Assembly: GCA_900230115.1 (NCBI GenBank)
Contig: LT907983.1
Span: 1,178,001 to 1,242,000, forward strand
Length of the DNA stretch: 64,000 nucleotides
Direction: 5' to 3'
From: Spirosomataceae bacterium TFI 002
GTDB lineage: Bacteria; Bacteroidota; Bacteroidia; Cytophagales; Spirosomataceae
Part shown: piece after piece, positions 1 through 8,463 of the stretch
Layout of the letters: every line of letters begins with the position of its first letter
Position numbering within the stretch: position 1 is the first letter of the stretch
Notes under the pieces: generated by a model
Databases searched by the model: none
Seen by the model: only the letters and a program-made list of their open reading frames with translations
What the model was told of the DNA's origin: nothing
Made by a program: the position numbers and the translations under genes

Positions 1-1
1 T

Positions 2-1018
2 GATAAAATCCTTAACTCGGGCAAATATTCATTGTCACCAGAATACTTCGAATTATTTAACGATGATAACAATTCTAACCCTGAGTTGATTTTCGCTTTG
101 GATCAAAGAGGTGTTTTGCAAAGAGAGCATAGCCGTTGGGCATATTGGTCTATTGCAGGATCTCAATGGGGAAGGCTAGAGTATCCAAGTTCTGACGGAA
201 CTGATGGTCCTGCTATTACTCCTGATTTTTATCAAACTTGGGTAGATGCTTACGGAACAACCGATCCTGCTGCTGATGCTCGTTTCTATCAGCACAATAT
301 TATTGTTCCTGAGGCATTGGCAGACCTTACAGGAAAGTCACCATTGAATGATGAAGACAACTATATTTGTGTTGCTCCAGAAAACTTTGAAATGAATCGT
401 GGAATCATACGTGGAACTCCTTGGGGACCAAGAAAAAACTCTGATGGAGCTTTCATTACATGTGAAGGAGGGTACAGGGTTTATCCGGTGAAACAAATCA
501 AAGGAAATGGGCCAGATAAAAATGTTGGCTATGTAGATCATACCTTACAGGTTGACTTTACAAATGAAGGTAGATTGCATAAAACTGGATATCGTGTAGC
601 TAAATATCAGTTTAGCCGAACATCCCCAAATGCTAACAATTTCAGTAGTGTAGACTTGGTGCTAATGCGACTTGGTGAAATATACCTGATGCGTGCCGAA
701 GCAAAACTAAGAAATGGAGATAATGCAGGTGCACTGGCCGATATCAACACATTAAGAGCGGGAAGAACTGCCCGTCCAGCACAAACTCCTCCAGCATTAA
801 AATCTATAGACTTAGATGGAATGTTGAGAGAAAGAGGATTTGAGCTTTATTGGGAAGGTTTCCGTAGAAGCGATCAAATTCGTTTTGGAAAATACGAAGG
901 GACATGGACTGAGAAAACAAACTCTGATCCTAAAATGCGTCTCTTCCCAATACCACAAAGTGCCATTGATGGTGCTTCTAACTTAAAAGGATATCTCGTT
1001 CAGAACGACGGGTATTAA
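2..1018 (+). CDS. SusD/RagB family nutrient-binding outer-membrane lipoprotein, 3' part
   Basis: The reading frame is open from the window edge, so only the C-terminal 338 residues are present and the lipoprotein signal lies outside. SusD-family proteins sit on the cell surface as lids of SusC TonB-dependent transporters and bind glycans or other polymers. The C-terminal part looks typical: a segment on reading MRLGEIYLMRAEA followed by a TPR-like helix with NAGALADINTLRAGR, then LRERGFELYWEGFRRSDQIRFGK, and an ending FPIPQSAIDGASNLK close to the usual family terminus. Family assignment is firm. The substrate cannot be read from the sequence. The expected susC partner would lie upstream of the window. 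A strong terminator follows. Confidence 0.93.
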   Translation, partial: DKILNSGKYSLSPEYFELFNDDNNSNPELIFALDQRGVLQREHSRWAYWSIAGSQWGRLEYPSSDGTDGPAITPDFYQTWVDAYGTTDPAADARFYQHNIIVPEALADLTGKSPLNDEDNYICVAPENFEMNRGIIRGTPWGPRKNSDGAFITCEGGYRVYPVKQIKGNGPDKNVGYVDHTLQVDFTNEGRLHKTGYRVAKYQFSRTSPNANNFSSVDLVLMRLGEIYLMRAEAKLRNGDNAGALADINTLRAGRTARPAQTPPALKSIDLDGMLRERGFELYWEGFRRSDQIRFGKYEGTWTEKTNSDPKMRLFPIPQSAIDGASNLKGYLVQNDGY

Positions 1019-1037
1019 TAAGTATATTTTTATTGAA

Positions 1038-1076
1038 AGAGGTGTGCCGCAAATAAGCAGCACACCTCTTTTTTTA
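1038..1076 (+). terminator. Rho-independent terminator after susD
   Basis: A perfect 10-bp stem (AGAGGTGTGC with GCACACCTCT) and a 12-nt loop are followed by a run of seven T. It lies 19 bases after the susD stop and ends that transcript. Confidence 0.87.
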
Positions 1077-1325
1077 TACCAAACTATCGTTTTCAAATCC
1101 ATACTAACTTCAAAAAACGATAAGAACAAGTCCTTACGGGGCATTTTTCAGCTAGATCGGTTAGACACTCATACTGTAGTTTATACTAAAACTGATGCTC
1201 TGAATGCTTTCCTGTAACTTCAAATAGTTTATTGAAAGGCCTGTAAAAGCAAAATTCTCAATAGACCCTAGTCAGTTGAGAATTTACTTTATTACTAATT
1301 TATTTCACTCTATGCTTTTAATGCT
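1077..1325. other. Intergenic gap with no gene seen
   Basis: This is the remainder of the 307-base gap between susD and the minus-strand secreted protein. Apart from an inverted repeat near 1252-1285, I see no open frame, RNA gene or promoter match. Confidence 0.5.
1252..1285 (-). terminator. Possible weak terminator for the 546-aa secreted protein
   Basis: A perfect 10-bp inverted repeat (AAATTCTCAA / TTGAGAATTT) has a 14-nt loop. Read on the minus strand it is followed by TTGCTTTT. It lies about 40 bases past the stop of the minus-strand gene. The stem is AT-rich, so it is weak. Confidence 0.38.
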
Positions 1326-2966
1326 CTATTTCATAGAAGGTCGTTTAACTTTAACAACAACTCTATCTATTACAGTTTTTCCCGTTTTTGAGCGAAGTTC
1401 GAACTCATAATTACCATCTGACATATATCCAAGATCGAAAACATGTCCATAGTAATTGGTATTGTTGAAAACCTGTCCTGTGGCTTTATTTACCAATTGC
1501 TGATCGGCTTCGTATGTAATAGCTTGAATACTCACACCTACCCTACCATCGGATCTAGTATATGTACCAGCAACAGTCCAGTGACCTCCTAGTGAGTTTC
1601 TATATACTGTATAACGCTGTCCAGAATTGAAGTTATCATTTGAAATGTCTAATATAAAGTCTTTAGGACAATCAAAGTTTGTACTTTCCATTCTTCTACC
1701 TCTTTGTCTGTAGTGGAATGGAGAATCTTTCCCTGCAAAAGAATATCTATTTTGTCCGTTAACTCTCAACTGATAGCCATTTAGCTCTTTGTCTACAATC
1801 ACACCGAAAGTTAAAATTGGCCAATCTATTTCTTTATTCTCTAAGATAGAATTTACAAAGAGGTTATAAGTTTCAGCATTGTTCTCTTGCATAGAAGGAA
1901 CGTTGGTAGATGCAAAGGCAGGTGCCCATTCTTCAAGTTGCTTACCCGGCTTTTGGGTTCTTACATCTTTGTATTCAGTACATCCAGCTCTTGTTCTTAA
2001 CCATACATACCTTTCATTATTATCGGTAGGTTCAATGAATGTGCAATGATACACACCAGGTGAAACCTCGCTATGCTTTGTCATTTTTTTCCAATCTGTA
2101 AGACCTTCAATTTTATATTCAGGTGCCGTACTTGTCGTCACATCTCCTACAAGTGATTGTTTGCTTGTATAGGCATACAAGTGTGGTGATGCTAAACCGT
2201 GGTTCGCCAAATTTTCACATGGCTCATTGCCTGTAGATGGAGGTTCTGGTGTTGGGTCCGGAGTTGGATCTGGATCCGGTGTAGGGTCTGGATCTGGTGT
2301 AGGGTCTGGATCCGGTGTTGGAATTGGAGTTCCAGTTGAGGTCATATTCAATTTGTTGGAATCAAAACCTGAACTAGCACATGTAGCTCTTAGTAAAACG
2401 GCTTGTGGATTCCCTCCCCACACAATAGAAACTTTAGAAGTTCCTTGTCCGCCAATGTCACTTTCTCCAGTTATAATCCATTGCAAAGTATAGTCACTTC
2501 CACCAGTAATAGAAGAAGTATAACTTTCGTTTGAATTTGGTGAAGGACTCGTATTACCCGAAATAGTTATAGAAGTGGGTAGTTGACAACCTGTATTTGG
2601 CGGCGTTTCTTCAGGGTCTGGATTTCCACTACCAGGATTATATTCAGCTGGTAAGTCTTGAACGATTTGTGAATCGAAAGTACTCCCAAATTCAGCATAA
2701 AATTCTCCTGTAATATCGATGTATTCTCTCGCATAGAGCTCTAAGCAGGCTTTTTCTAAACCTCTCACTACAACATTTTTAGAATTAATTTTATTCGCCG
2801 TTAAAATAGTACAATCTGAGAGCTTGATATCTTCAAATAAGTCAATTTCATTTCTTTCAGAAACAGTACTTGTTTGTGTATCTTTGGGGCTTGAGACTAC
2901 ATTTGACTGTGCCAAGCAGGCAACCTGAGCAGCCAATATTATTATGAAAGCTAAACAATTCTTCAC
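1326..2966 (-). CDS. Secreted protein of unknown function with Pro-Asp-Thr linker
   Basis: A 546-residue protein with an N-terminal signal peptide (hydrophobic IIILAAQVACLAQ). Residues about 25-110 form a segment seen in Bacteroidota secreted proteins, of the type ILTANKINSKNVVVRG. Then comes a PKD-like beta-sandwich segment with CQLPTSITISGNTSPSPN. A low-complexity linker of repeated PTPDPD units lies near residues 215-245. A C-terminal half of about 300 residues has no family I recognise, although it reads like a folded extracellular domain. No T9SS sorting domain is visible, since the end GKTVIDRVVVKVKRPSMK lacks the usual pattern. The linker is encoded by an 18-bp tandem repeat. A sigma-54-like sequence lies just upstream (see 3005-3021). 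Function is unknown. Confidence 0.8.
   Translation of the reverse strand: MKNCLAFIIILAAQVACLAQSNVVSSPKDTQTSTVSERNEIDLFEDIKLSDCTILTANKINSKNVVVRGLEKACLELYAREYIDITGEFYAEFGSTFDSQIVQDLPAEYNPGSGNPDPEETPPNTGCQLPTSITISGNTSPSPNSNESYTSSITGGSDYTLQWIITGESDIGGQGTSKVSIVWGGNPQAVLLRATCASSGFDSNKLNMTSTGTPIPTPDPDPTPDPDPTPDPDPTPDPTPEPPSTGNEPCENLANHGLASPHLYAYTSKQSLVGDVTTSTAPEYKIEGLTDWKKMTKHSEVSPGVYHCTFIEPTDNNERYVWLRTRAGCTEYKDVRTQKPGKQLEEWAPAFASTNVPSMQENNAETYNLFVNSILENKEIDWPILTFGVIVDKELNGYQLRVNGQNRYSFAGKDSPFHYRQRGRRMESTNFDCPKDFILDISNDNFNSGQRYTVYRNSLGGHWTVAGTYTRSDGRVGVSIQAITYEADQQLVNKATGQVFNNTNYYGHVFDLGYMSDGNYEFELRSKTGKTVIDRVVVKVKRPSMK
2240..2325 (-). repeat. 18-bp tandem repeat coding for the PDPTPD linker
   Basis: About four degenerate copies of an 18-bp unit (plus strand close to TCTGGATCCGGTGTAGGG) encode the PTPDPD linker. 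The unit is a multiple of three, so copy changes would alter linker length without shifting frame. Confidence 0.7.
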
Positions 2967-3004
2967 TTTAAGTAATTTTGTTTTCCTGATTTTACTAATG
3001 TAAT

Positions 3005-3021
3005 GTCAAGAATAGTGCCAA
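3005..3021 (-). promoter_or_regulatory. Sigma-54-like promoter candidate
   Basis: The minus strand reads TTGGCAC-TATTC-TTGAC, with GG and GA separated by 10 bases. The -24 element is perfect and the -12 element has GA in place of GC. It lies about 40 bases before the ATG of the secreted-protein gene ending at 1326, which suits a promoter. The mismatch at -12 makes it tentative. Confidence 0.35.
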
Positions 3022-3040
3022 TTGACCAAAGAAATAATTC

Positions 3041-3589
3041 ATGCCCCAATTCAGAAAGTTAGAAATGGACGAACTCAATCGTCTTTCGAATGAAGATTTT
3101 AAATCAGCCACAAAAAGTAGATTCTCGTTTGTCTTAGATAATGTACGAAGCCTTCAAAACGTAGGCTCCATGTTTCGTACAGGTGATGCCTTTAGAATAG
3201 ACAGTATTTTTCTTTGTGGAATTACGGGGCAACCTCCTCATAGAGATATTCAAAAAACAGCTTTGGGCTCTACTGAAAGTGTGGATTGGAAATACGAAAG
3301 TGATCCTTGTAAACTAATAGATGAGTTAAAAGCTAATGGTTGGCTAATAATTGGAATAGAGCAAACTGAAAATAGCACAATGCTCGATCAATTTGAATTT
3401 TCTACCACATCCAAATACGCGTTTGTATTAGGCAATGAAGTCAATGGTGTATCGCAAGATGTATTGGAAAAGTGTGATACAGTTTTAGAAATCCCTCAAA
3501 TAGGAACTAAACACTCGCTTAATATTGCTGTAAGTGCTGGAATAATCGCTTGGGAATATTATTCAAAAACTAAAGGGAATACTTTATAA
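3041..3589 (+). CDS. TrmH/SpoU family RNA 2'-O-methyltransferase
   Basis: A 182-residue single-domain SPOUT enzyme predicted to use S-adenosylmethionine to methylate a ribose 2'-OH in tRNA or rRNA. All three SpoU motifs are visible: NVRSLQNVGSMFRTGDAF near residue 35 (motif 1, with the catalytic Arg), VLGNEVNGVS near 129 (motif 2), and LEIPQIGTKHSLNIAVSAGI near 149 (motif 3, the knot). There is no N-terminal substrate-binding domain, so it is the short form, and the target nucleotide cannot be told. It is transcribed away from the secreted-protein gene. Its last 31 bases overlap the end of the convergent esterase gene. Confidence 0.92.
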   Translation: MPQFRKLEMDELNRLSNEDFKSATKSRFSFVLDNVRSLQNVGSMFRTGDAFRIDSIFLCGITGQPPHRDIQKTALGSTESVDWKYESDPCKLIDELKANGWLIIGIEQTENSTMLDQFEFSTTSKYAFVLGNEVNGVSQDVLEKCDTVLEIPQIGTKHSLNIAVSAGIIAWEYYSKTKGNTL

Positions 3590-5874
3590 AACCCGTCGTA
3601 ATCGACTTTCAAAAAGTACTTACCAGCAAGCTGATTGTTCTTTACAGTAACCGTCTGTGGCAATAGTATATCATTTACTGTTTTCACCATTTTAATCCTT
3701 CCGATATCATCCATCAGGGTCAATTGGGCAGTTTTTATCAGTCTATCAGAGGCTAGATAAAATTCTCCACCAACAACAGGAATAGGGTAAATTTTGAGTC
3801 CCGTGATATTTGCATCCTTAAAGAAGGAAAATAATCCCGATACAGCCGAAGCACAAGAAATTCCAAACTTAGGAAACTCCGTTACTGCCAATACTTTATA
3901 GAAACCATCCTGAGGTACTTGAAGCTGATTATCCGTTGTAGTTTGCAGCAAGAAATTTTCATCATACCATTCGTATTCCTTTTGATTTTCTAGCCTTTCT
4001 ATTCCTATTGTATATGGTCCAGTTTGAAATATCTCTGGTGCTTCAGGATGACTTACAATTTCAACTTCAAATGGTTCCGATTGCTCCGAAAAACAACCCA
4101 AAGGCGTCGAAGCAATAGCAAAAACAGAACTTTTTCCTGGAGTAGCAATTGTAATATTCTCACCAACTGTTCCATCACTCCATGTAATTATTTTGTCAAC
4201 CGAATCTTGTACTCGAAGCTGTATTGAACTTCCTTCACAAGCCCCTAATGAGCCAGTGGGTGAAACTATCACAGGTTTTGCTGGCTTATCTACAAAGTTT
4301 GACTTTACAACGTTAGACTGATTAGATTTGCACCCTATTGTATTTTGGTATATTGCAAAAATATTTTCGGTTGTTTGTGAGGTAAATGTCCGAGAAATTG
4401 AACCATCTTGCCACACCACTTGAAAGTCTCCTCTATCAGTCGTATATTTTAATTCATCACCTACACAAGCTACTTCATCTCCAAGTGGGCTTACTTGCGG
4501 ACTCACACTAGGATAAGCCTTAGAGATATCTATTTGAGCACTATAATTATAGTTTCCAAAAGCATCTCTCGTAATTGCTTGATATACGCCAGAATTGTCT
4601 ATTACAGTAGGTGTAGTTCCTGTTTTATTCCATAGAATAGAACTAAAAGTGCCTGGGATGGAAAGTTGTACAAAATTAGCTGTATTACATGCTACCACTG
4701 GCTTCAAAACTGGGTTCGCAATTATTGGCGAGCTGTTTTGAAAAAACGAATTGCTCAAACTCAATTTAAAAGCATTTGCCAATTCACTTAATCCTTGTGT
4801 TCCAGCACTCGTGTTGCTTAAATGTACACCATCAAATCTTGGGTTTTGAATAAAGTCTGTTTGAGGACCTGCAAAAACTGAAGGCAAGTCACTGATAACT
4901 CTATTTTGTGCTTCTATTACTGGTGGATAAGAAGCATTATTTTCAAGGGATGTACGACTAACCATCCAATTGATAGTTTTACCTGTATCTGTCCTTGTCT
5001 TTTCTATAATCAATTTTAAATCTTGGTAGTATTGCTCAGCCGATGTCTGAAAAAACTTATCTGACTCACCTTGCATCCATAACACCGACCTTAGGCCATA
5101 AACCGAAACATGGTTTTGCAATAAAATTCTCAAGAATGAATATGGTGTTTGATTGGGCAAGTTTACGTTAAAACCAGTAAGAATAGTAGGCTCACCCTTC
5201 GCACTTTTTCTCCAGTTCTCAATTGTAGTTGCTTCGTAACCCGTATTGTAGAACATAACTGGCACATTCAAATCTCGCACCAATCTATCGCCAAGTTCGC
5301 CCCAAGCCCACGCCGTATTTCCGTGTGGCCCTATATTAACCGTTTTGGATAATTGACTAAACTCACCGATAGGCGGAAGCTCATCTATATATTCAACTCT
5401 ATAGTGTGTGTAAGCATTTACTCTATCGTCCGAAGCACCCTTCGGATTAAAAACAGAAACATTATCTAAACCCTGTGCATTGGATTGGCCAGCAAGTATA
5501 AATATTTCACCAATACCTACCTTATCTACTTGGGTAGAACCATTTTGAATTTCATTTTCGAAACTTCTAAGCTGAAGTACATACCACCCTCCTTTTCCGC
5601 TAATAGAACCTACAAAAGAACCTCCGCGTGGTGTGCTATCTATCGTAATCCAATCGGTTTGAGTTCCTTGGCCAGTTGCAACAGGCAAAAGTCTCGCCTC
5701 TACACGACTGGTGTTGTTTGGTACATATCCATGTATATGAATTTGACCATTATTAGAATTATCACGTTGAAAAATGGCCCTTTGTGCAGGAAAATTAACT
5801 TTTAACTGAGCTAGAGCTCCAAATCCTGAAAAGGCAAATAATAGAAATGCAAAAACAATATTTTTATAACACAT
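3559..5874 (-). CDS. Secreted SASA-family (sialate O-acetylesterase-like) esterase with T9SS sorting domain
   Basis: A 771-residue secreted protein with a signal peptide (AFLLFAFSGFGALAQ). It has an N-terminal beta-sandwich, then an SGNH-type carbohydrate esterase domain starting at GEIFILAGQSNAQG (catalytic Ser in GQSN) and containing VLWMQGESD. The expected late Asp/His motif is seen as RFDGVHLS. Ig-like segments with paired cysteines follow (residues about 390-660). A C-terminal T9SS type A sorting domain (GLKIYPIPVVGGEFYL to the end) directs export and surface anchoring. Members deacetylate sialic acids or plant glycans, but the substrate is unknown here. The start lies 17 bases after the pheS stop, so read-through from pheS is possible. 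Confidence 0.88.
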   Translation of the reverse strand: MCYKNIVFAFLLFAFSGFGALAQLKVNFPAQRAIFQRDNSNNGQIHIHGYVPNNTSRVEARLLPVATGQGTQTDWITIDSTPRGGSFVGSISGKGGWYVLQLRSFENEIQNGSTQVDKVGIGEIFILAGQSNAQGLDNVSVFNPKGASDDRVNAYTHYRVEYIDELPPIGEFSQLSKTVNIGPHGNTAWAWGELGDRLVRDLNVPVMFYNTGYEATTIENWRKSAKGEPTILTGFNVNLPNQTPYSFLRILLQNHVSVYGLRSVLWMQGESDKFFQTSAEQYYQDLKLIIEKTRTDTGKTINWMVSRTSLENNASYPPVIEAQNRVISDLPSVFAGPQTDFIQNPRFDGVHLSNTSAGTQGLSELANAFKLSLSNSFFQNSSPIIANPVLKPVVACNTANFVQLSIPGTFSSILWNKTGTTPTVIDNSGVYQAITRDAFGNYNYSAQIDISKAYPSVSPQVSPLGDEVACVGDELKYTTDRGDFQVVWQDGSISRTFTSQTTENIFAIYQNTIGCKSNQSNVVKSNFVDKPAKPVIVSPTGSLGACEGSSIQLRVQDSVDKIITWSDGTVGENITIATPGKSSVFAIASTPLGCFSEQSEPFEVEIVSHPEAPEIFQTGPYTIGIERLENQKEYEWYDENFLLQTTTDNQLQVPQDGFYKVLAVTEFPKFGISCASAVSGLFSFFKDANITGLKIYPIPVVGGEFYLASDRLIKTAQLTLMDDIGRIKMVKTVNDILLPQTVTVKNNQLAGKYFLKVDYDGFYKVFPLVFE

Positions 5875-5891
5875 TGGCTCTCTCTTGGAAA

Positions 5892-6920
5892 TCAGGCTCC
5901 TTGAAATTGGTTTAGAAACCTTACATCATTGTCAAAAAATAATCTGATATCATTGATATCATATTTAAGCATGGCTATTCTTTCTATTCCCATTCCAAAT
6001 GCAAAACCAGTATACTTTTCAGCATCTATTCCACAGTTGGTCAATACATTGGGATCTACCATACCACTACCGGCAATTTCGACCCAACCTGTTTTTTTGC
6101 ATATATTACATCCTTTCCCTTTACAAATGAAGCACGAAATATCAATTTCGGCACTTGGTTCAGTAAATGGAAAATAACTAGGACGCAGTCTTATTTTTGT
6201 ATCCTTTCCAAACATCTCTTTGGCAAAATACAAGAGCGTATCTTTCAAATCCTTGAAGCTAACATTTTCGTCTACAAACAAGCCTTCAACTTGATGAAAC
6301 TGGCAATGTGCTCTTGCCGAAATAGCTTCGTTTCTATACACCCTACCAATCATGATAGATCTAATGGGCGGTTTTTGATGTTGCATTAATCGTACTTGCA
6401 CATTGGATGTATGGGTACGTAACAACATATCTTCTTGAGATGACTTTCCTTTAGAGATAAAGAAAGTATCCTGCATTTCTCTCGCAGGGTGATTCTCAGG
6501 AAAATTAAGGGCAGTAAAGTTATACCAGTCCGATTCAATCTCCGGACCATCCTCTGCATTAAAACCCATTCGGGCAAAAATCTCAGTAATACGCTGTCTC
6601 ACAAGCGTAAGTGGATGCAAACTTCCTAATTCACTATCTACTGGCAATGATAAATCGATTTGATTCGTTATATCACCTTTTTCTTCACCAATAGTAGCCT
6701 CAAGCTCTTTAAATCGACCTTCTGTTGCAATTTTAAGTTTATTCAAAGCTTGTCCAACATCTCTTTTAAGATCAGAACTCACCTCTTTAAAATCCTTAAA
6801 AAGATCATTCAATATTCCTTTCTTACTCAAATAGGTAAGACGGAATTGCTCCAGCTGCTCCTTATTTTCTACTATAGATTTCTCTACTTCTTGTTGTATA
6901 GAATTAATTTTATCTAACAC
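5892..6920 (-). CDS. pheS: Phenylalanine--tRNA ligase alpha subunit
   Basis: A 342-residue class II aminoacyl-tRNA synthetase subunit, the usual bacterial length. It pairs with PheT to charge tRNA-Phe in the cytoplasm. Seen are the N-terminal coiled-coil arm (residues 1-90), motif 2 around RTHTSNVQVRLM and GRVYRNEAISARAHCQFHQVEG, a CxxC-type cluster CFICKGKGCNICKKTGW near residue 265, and class II motif 3 GFAFGMGIERIAMLKY near the end. The pheT gene is not adjacent. The upstream minus-strand region contains several TAnnTTTG-like boxes, and I could not choose one as the promoter. Confidence 0.97.
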   Translation of the reverse strand: MLDKINSIQQEVEKSIVENKEQLEQFRLTYLSKKGILNDLFKDFKEVSSDLKRDVGQALNKLKIATEGRFKELEATIGEEKGDITNQIDLSLPVDSELGSLHPLTLVRQRITEIFARMGFNAEDGPEIESDWYNFTALNFPENHPAREMQDTFFISKGKSSQEDMLLRTHTSNVQVRLMQHQKPPIRSIMIGRVYRNEAISARAHCQFHQVEGLFVDENVSFKDLKDTLLYFAKEMFGKDTKIRLRPSYFPFTEPSAEIDISCFICKGKGCNICKKTGWVEIAGSGMVDPNVLTNCGIDAEKYTGFAFGMGIERIAMLKYDINDIRLFFDNDVRFLNQFQGA

Positions 6921-7028
6921 TCAGCTTTTTTTTAGAACCACAAAGATAAGTAGATTCTCAAAACTAGAGCTTATAAATTGAAAAGTAGACCAAACTTAGC
7001 CTTCAACTCTAATTGACAGAGCAATTCC

Positions 7029-7048
7029 ATTAGGTAATTCTACCTAAT
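7029..7048. promoter_or_regulatory. 20-bp perfect palindrome (AGGTA-N4-TACCT type), candidate operator
   Basis: ATTAGGTA-ATTC-TACCTAAT is a perfect inverted repeat with 8-bp arms in the pheS/LytTR intergenic region, 105 bases upstream of the LytTR -33 element. A half-site TAAGGTA follows at 7052. The same AGGTA-N4-TACCT core recurs at 27595-27608. It looks like a dimeric regulator's binding site. The regulator is unknown. Confidence 0.5.
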
Positions 7049-7152
7049 CCCTAAGGTACATTCACCCCTTTTTCAGATCAGAAAACTTACATAAATCACT
7101 AAAATATAGCCATTTATGTAAAATTTATGTTTATCTGTACATTTTTCAAAGA

Positions 7153-7182
7153 TTGATTTAACGGTGTCAATAATTAATTTTG
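7153..7182 (+). promoter_or_regulatory. Bacteroidota-type promoter of the LytTR gene
   Basis: TTG, 19 bases, then TAATTTTG exactly fits the Bacteroidota housekeeping pattern TTG-N19-TAnnTTTG. Transcription would start near 7189, leaving a leader of about 25 bases before the ATG at 7214. Confidence 0.72.
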
Positions 7183-7213
7183 AGCTTTAGAGATAAAACT
7201 TTCAACCCTCGCA

Positions 7214-7570
7214 ATGGAACAAAGAAAAGTAAAATATCAGCTCACTAAGGTTTTCAAAGACATGGACCAAAGCCAAGTAGGAATAAATGAGGTGATGTAT
7301 TTAGAAGCGAAAGTAAACTATACTGTTCTATACGCTAATGGGCAAAAGTTCACTTCATCAAGAACACTGAAGAACTTTGAGATGATGCTAAATACCAATG
7401 ATTTTGTGAGGATTCACAAATCCTATATGGTCAATACATCATTTATTTGTAAGCTTATATATGCCGAAAAAGGTGGCTTCTTGAAGTTAAGAAACGGAGT
7501 AAAACTTGGAATTGCAAGAAGGAGACTAAGTGGAATAAAAGAGAAATTAAAGAGTCTAAATATTACGTAA
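7214..7570 (+). CDS. LytTR DNA-binding domain protein without receiver
   Basis: A 118-residue protein that is almost entirely one LytTR domain, the beta-rich DNA-binding fold of AgrA/LytR regulators. Typical features are the segment INEVMYLEAKVNYTVLY, the conserved turn TSSRTLKNFE, and DFVRIHKSYMVN near residue 73. There is no receiver, membrane or kinase domain, so it cannot be a classical response regulator. Such short forms may be controlled by their expression level or by partner proteins (inference). The gene is monocistronic, with a good promoter at 7153-7182 and a strong terminator at 7599. A palindrome at 7029-7048 may control it. Confidence 0.9.
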   Translation: MEQRKVKYQLTKVFKDMDQSQVGINEVMYLEAKVNYTVLYANGQKFTSSRTLKNFEMMLNTNDFVRIHKSYMVNTSFICKLIYAEKGGFLKLRNGVKLGIARRRLSGIKEKLKSLNIT

Positions 7571-7598
7571 GTGATACTTTAGTGGTTAGGTGATTTTT

Positions 7599-7630
7599 AA
7601 ACCAGCTGTCCTCTGGACTGCTGGTTTTTA
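7599..7630. terminator. Bidirectional terminator between LytTR and VanX-like genes
   Basis: The stem AAACCAGC / GCTGGTTT extends inward by GTCC / GGAC around a TCT loop, with one T-T mismatch. T runs lie on the plus side, and an A/T tail lies on the other strand. It serves two convergent genes and overlaps the stop codon of the minus-strand gene. Confidence 0.82.
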
Positions 7631-8383
7631 TTTTACAATCCCATATTTCTCTTTTGCAGTATTCCTACTGTATCGATTAAAATGCCACCATTCGCTTGTA
7701 ATAGGCATAAACTTACCCTTACCCATTACTTCCCTCAATAGTTCTCTGTTCTTGATTTGCAACTCATTGAGTGAGCCATTTTGCAGCATTTCTGCTTCTT
7801 TTCTTGGGTAAGCCAAGTAACCAAAAAAGTCATAATCGGTCCCCATATCAAGGAGCGTATCATTCGCTATATCAAATATTGAAATATCTACTGCACAACC
7901 AAAATTGTGAATTGAACCCTCTTCGGGATCTGCAACATACGCTTTCCTTACACTTGGTGGAATACTGTCCAATGCATCCCACAAAATCTGTTGAATACTA
8001 AGCGGTCGTACCGCATCAAAAATATAAAGGCTAAGGTTCTTATTTATCCCTTTGAGCGTCTCTTGAGATATGGCCAAAGATTCTACAACTTCATTTTGCA
8101 AAAAAGCCTTGTCGAAATCTCCATACACATCTGAACCAAAAAAATTGTTCGATGTAGAATACTTGAGATCAACGTATATACTTGGTATTTGATCCTTCAC
8201 ATTTACCAAACCCTCACTTAGCAATTTCTCCTCAAGCTCCGAAACCTTTCTTTTCAAGGGCTTTAGTTCTATCAAAGGTTCGCTCTCTTCTATTATTAGT
8301 TCTGCTGACTCTTCTGGTTCACTTGTAGAACTACAAGCCCAAAAAGTACAAGCAAAAAGGATAATTACTCCGAAAATTCTCAT
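7628..8383 (-). CDS. D-alanyl-D-alanine dipeptidase-like lipoprotein (VanX/DdpX, peptidase M15D)
   Basis: A 251-residue protein with a lipoprotein signal (FACTFWACSS, lipobox Cys near residue 17). It is predicted to be a zinc peptidase that splits D-Ala-D-Ala in the periplasm, in cell-wall recycling rather than vancomycin resistance (inference from the lack of van genes). The M15D zinc motifs are present: SIHNFGCAVDISI (His and Asp ligands, form SxHxxGxAxD) near residue 158, and EWWHFN near 234 (catalytic Glu and third ligand His). A basic-acidic linker of about 50 residues precedes the enzyme domain. It stands alone, between two divergent or convergent neighbours. Confidence 0.87.
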   Translation of the reverse strand: MRIFGVIILFACTFWACSSTSEPEESAELIIEESEPLIELKPLKRKVSELEEKLLSEGLVNVKDQIPSIYVDLKYSTSNNFFGSDVYGDFDKAFLQNEVVESLAISQETLKGINKNLSLYIFDAVRPLSIQQILWDALDSIPPSVRKAYVADPEEGSIHNFGCAVDISIFDIANDTLLDMGTDYDFFGYLAYPRKEAEMLQNGSLNELQIKNRELLREVMGKGKFMPITSEWWHFNRYSRNTAKEKYGIVK

Positions 8384-8463
8384 GTCTTAGAAATATATTC
8401 GCAAATAATATACATTTTTGTCCAATTGCCGAATTGGTAAAGCGATTATTTCAAAATTAGAGA

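Noticed and set aside
8421-8450. A tRNA-like D-arm (GCCGAATTGGTAAAGCG) before the SpmA-SpmB gene
   Set aside because: No anticodon arm, T-arm or acceptor pairing follows, and the next gene starts within a few bases.
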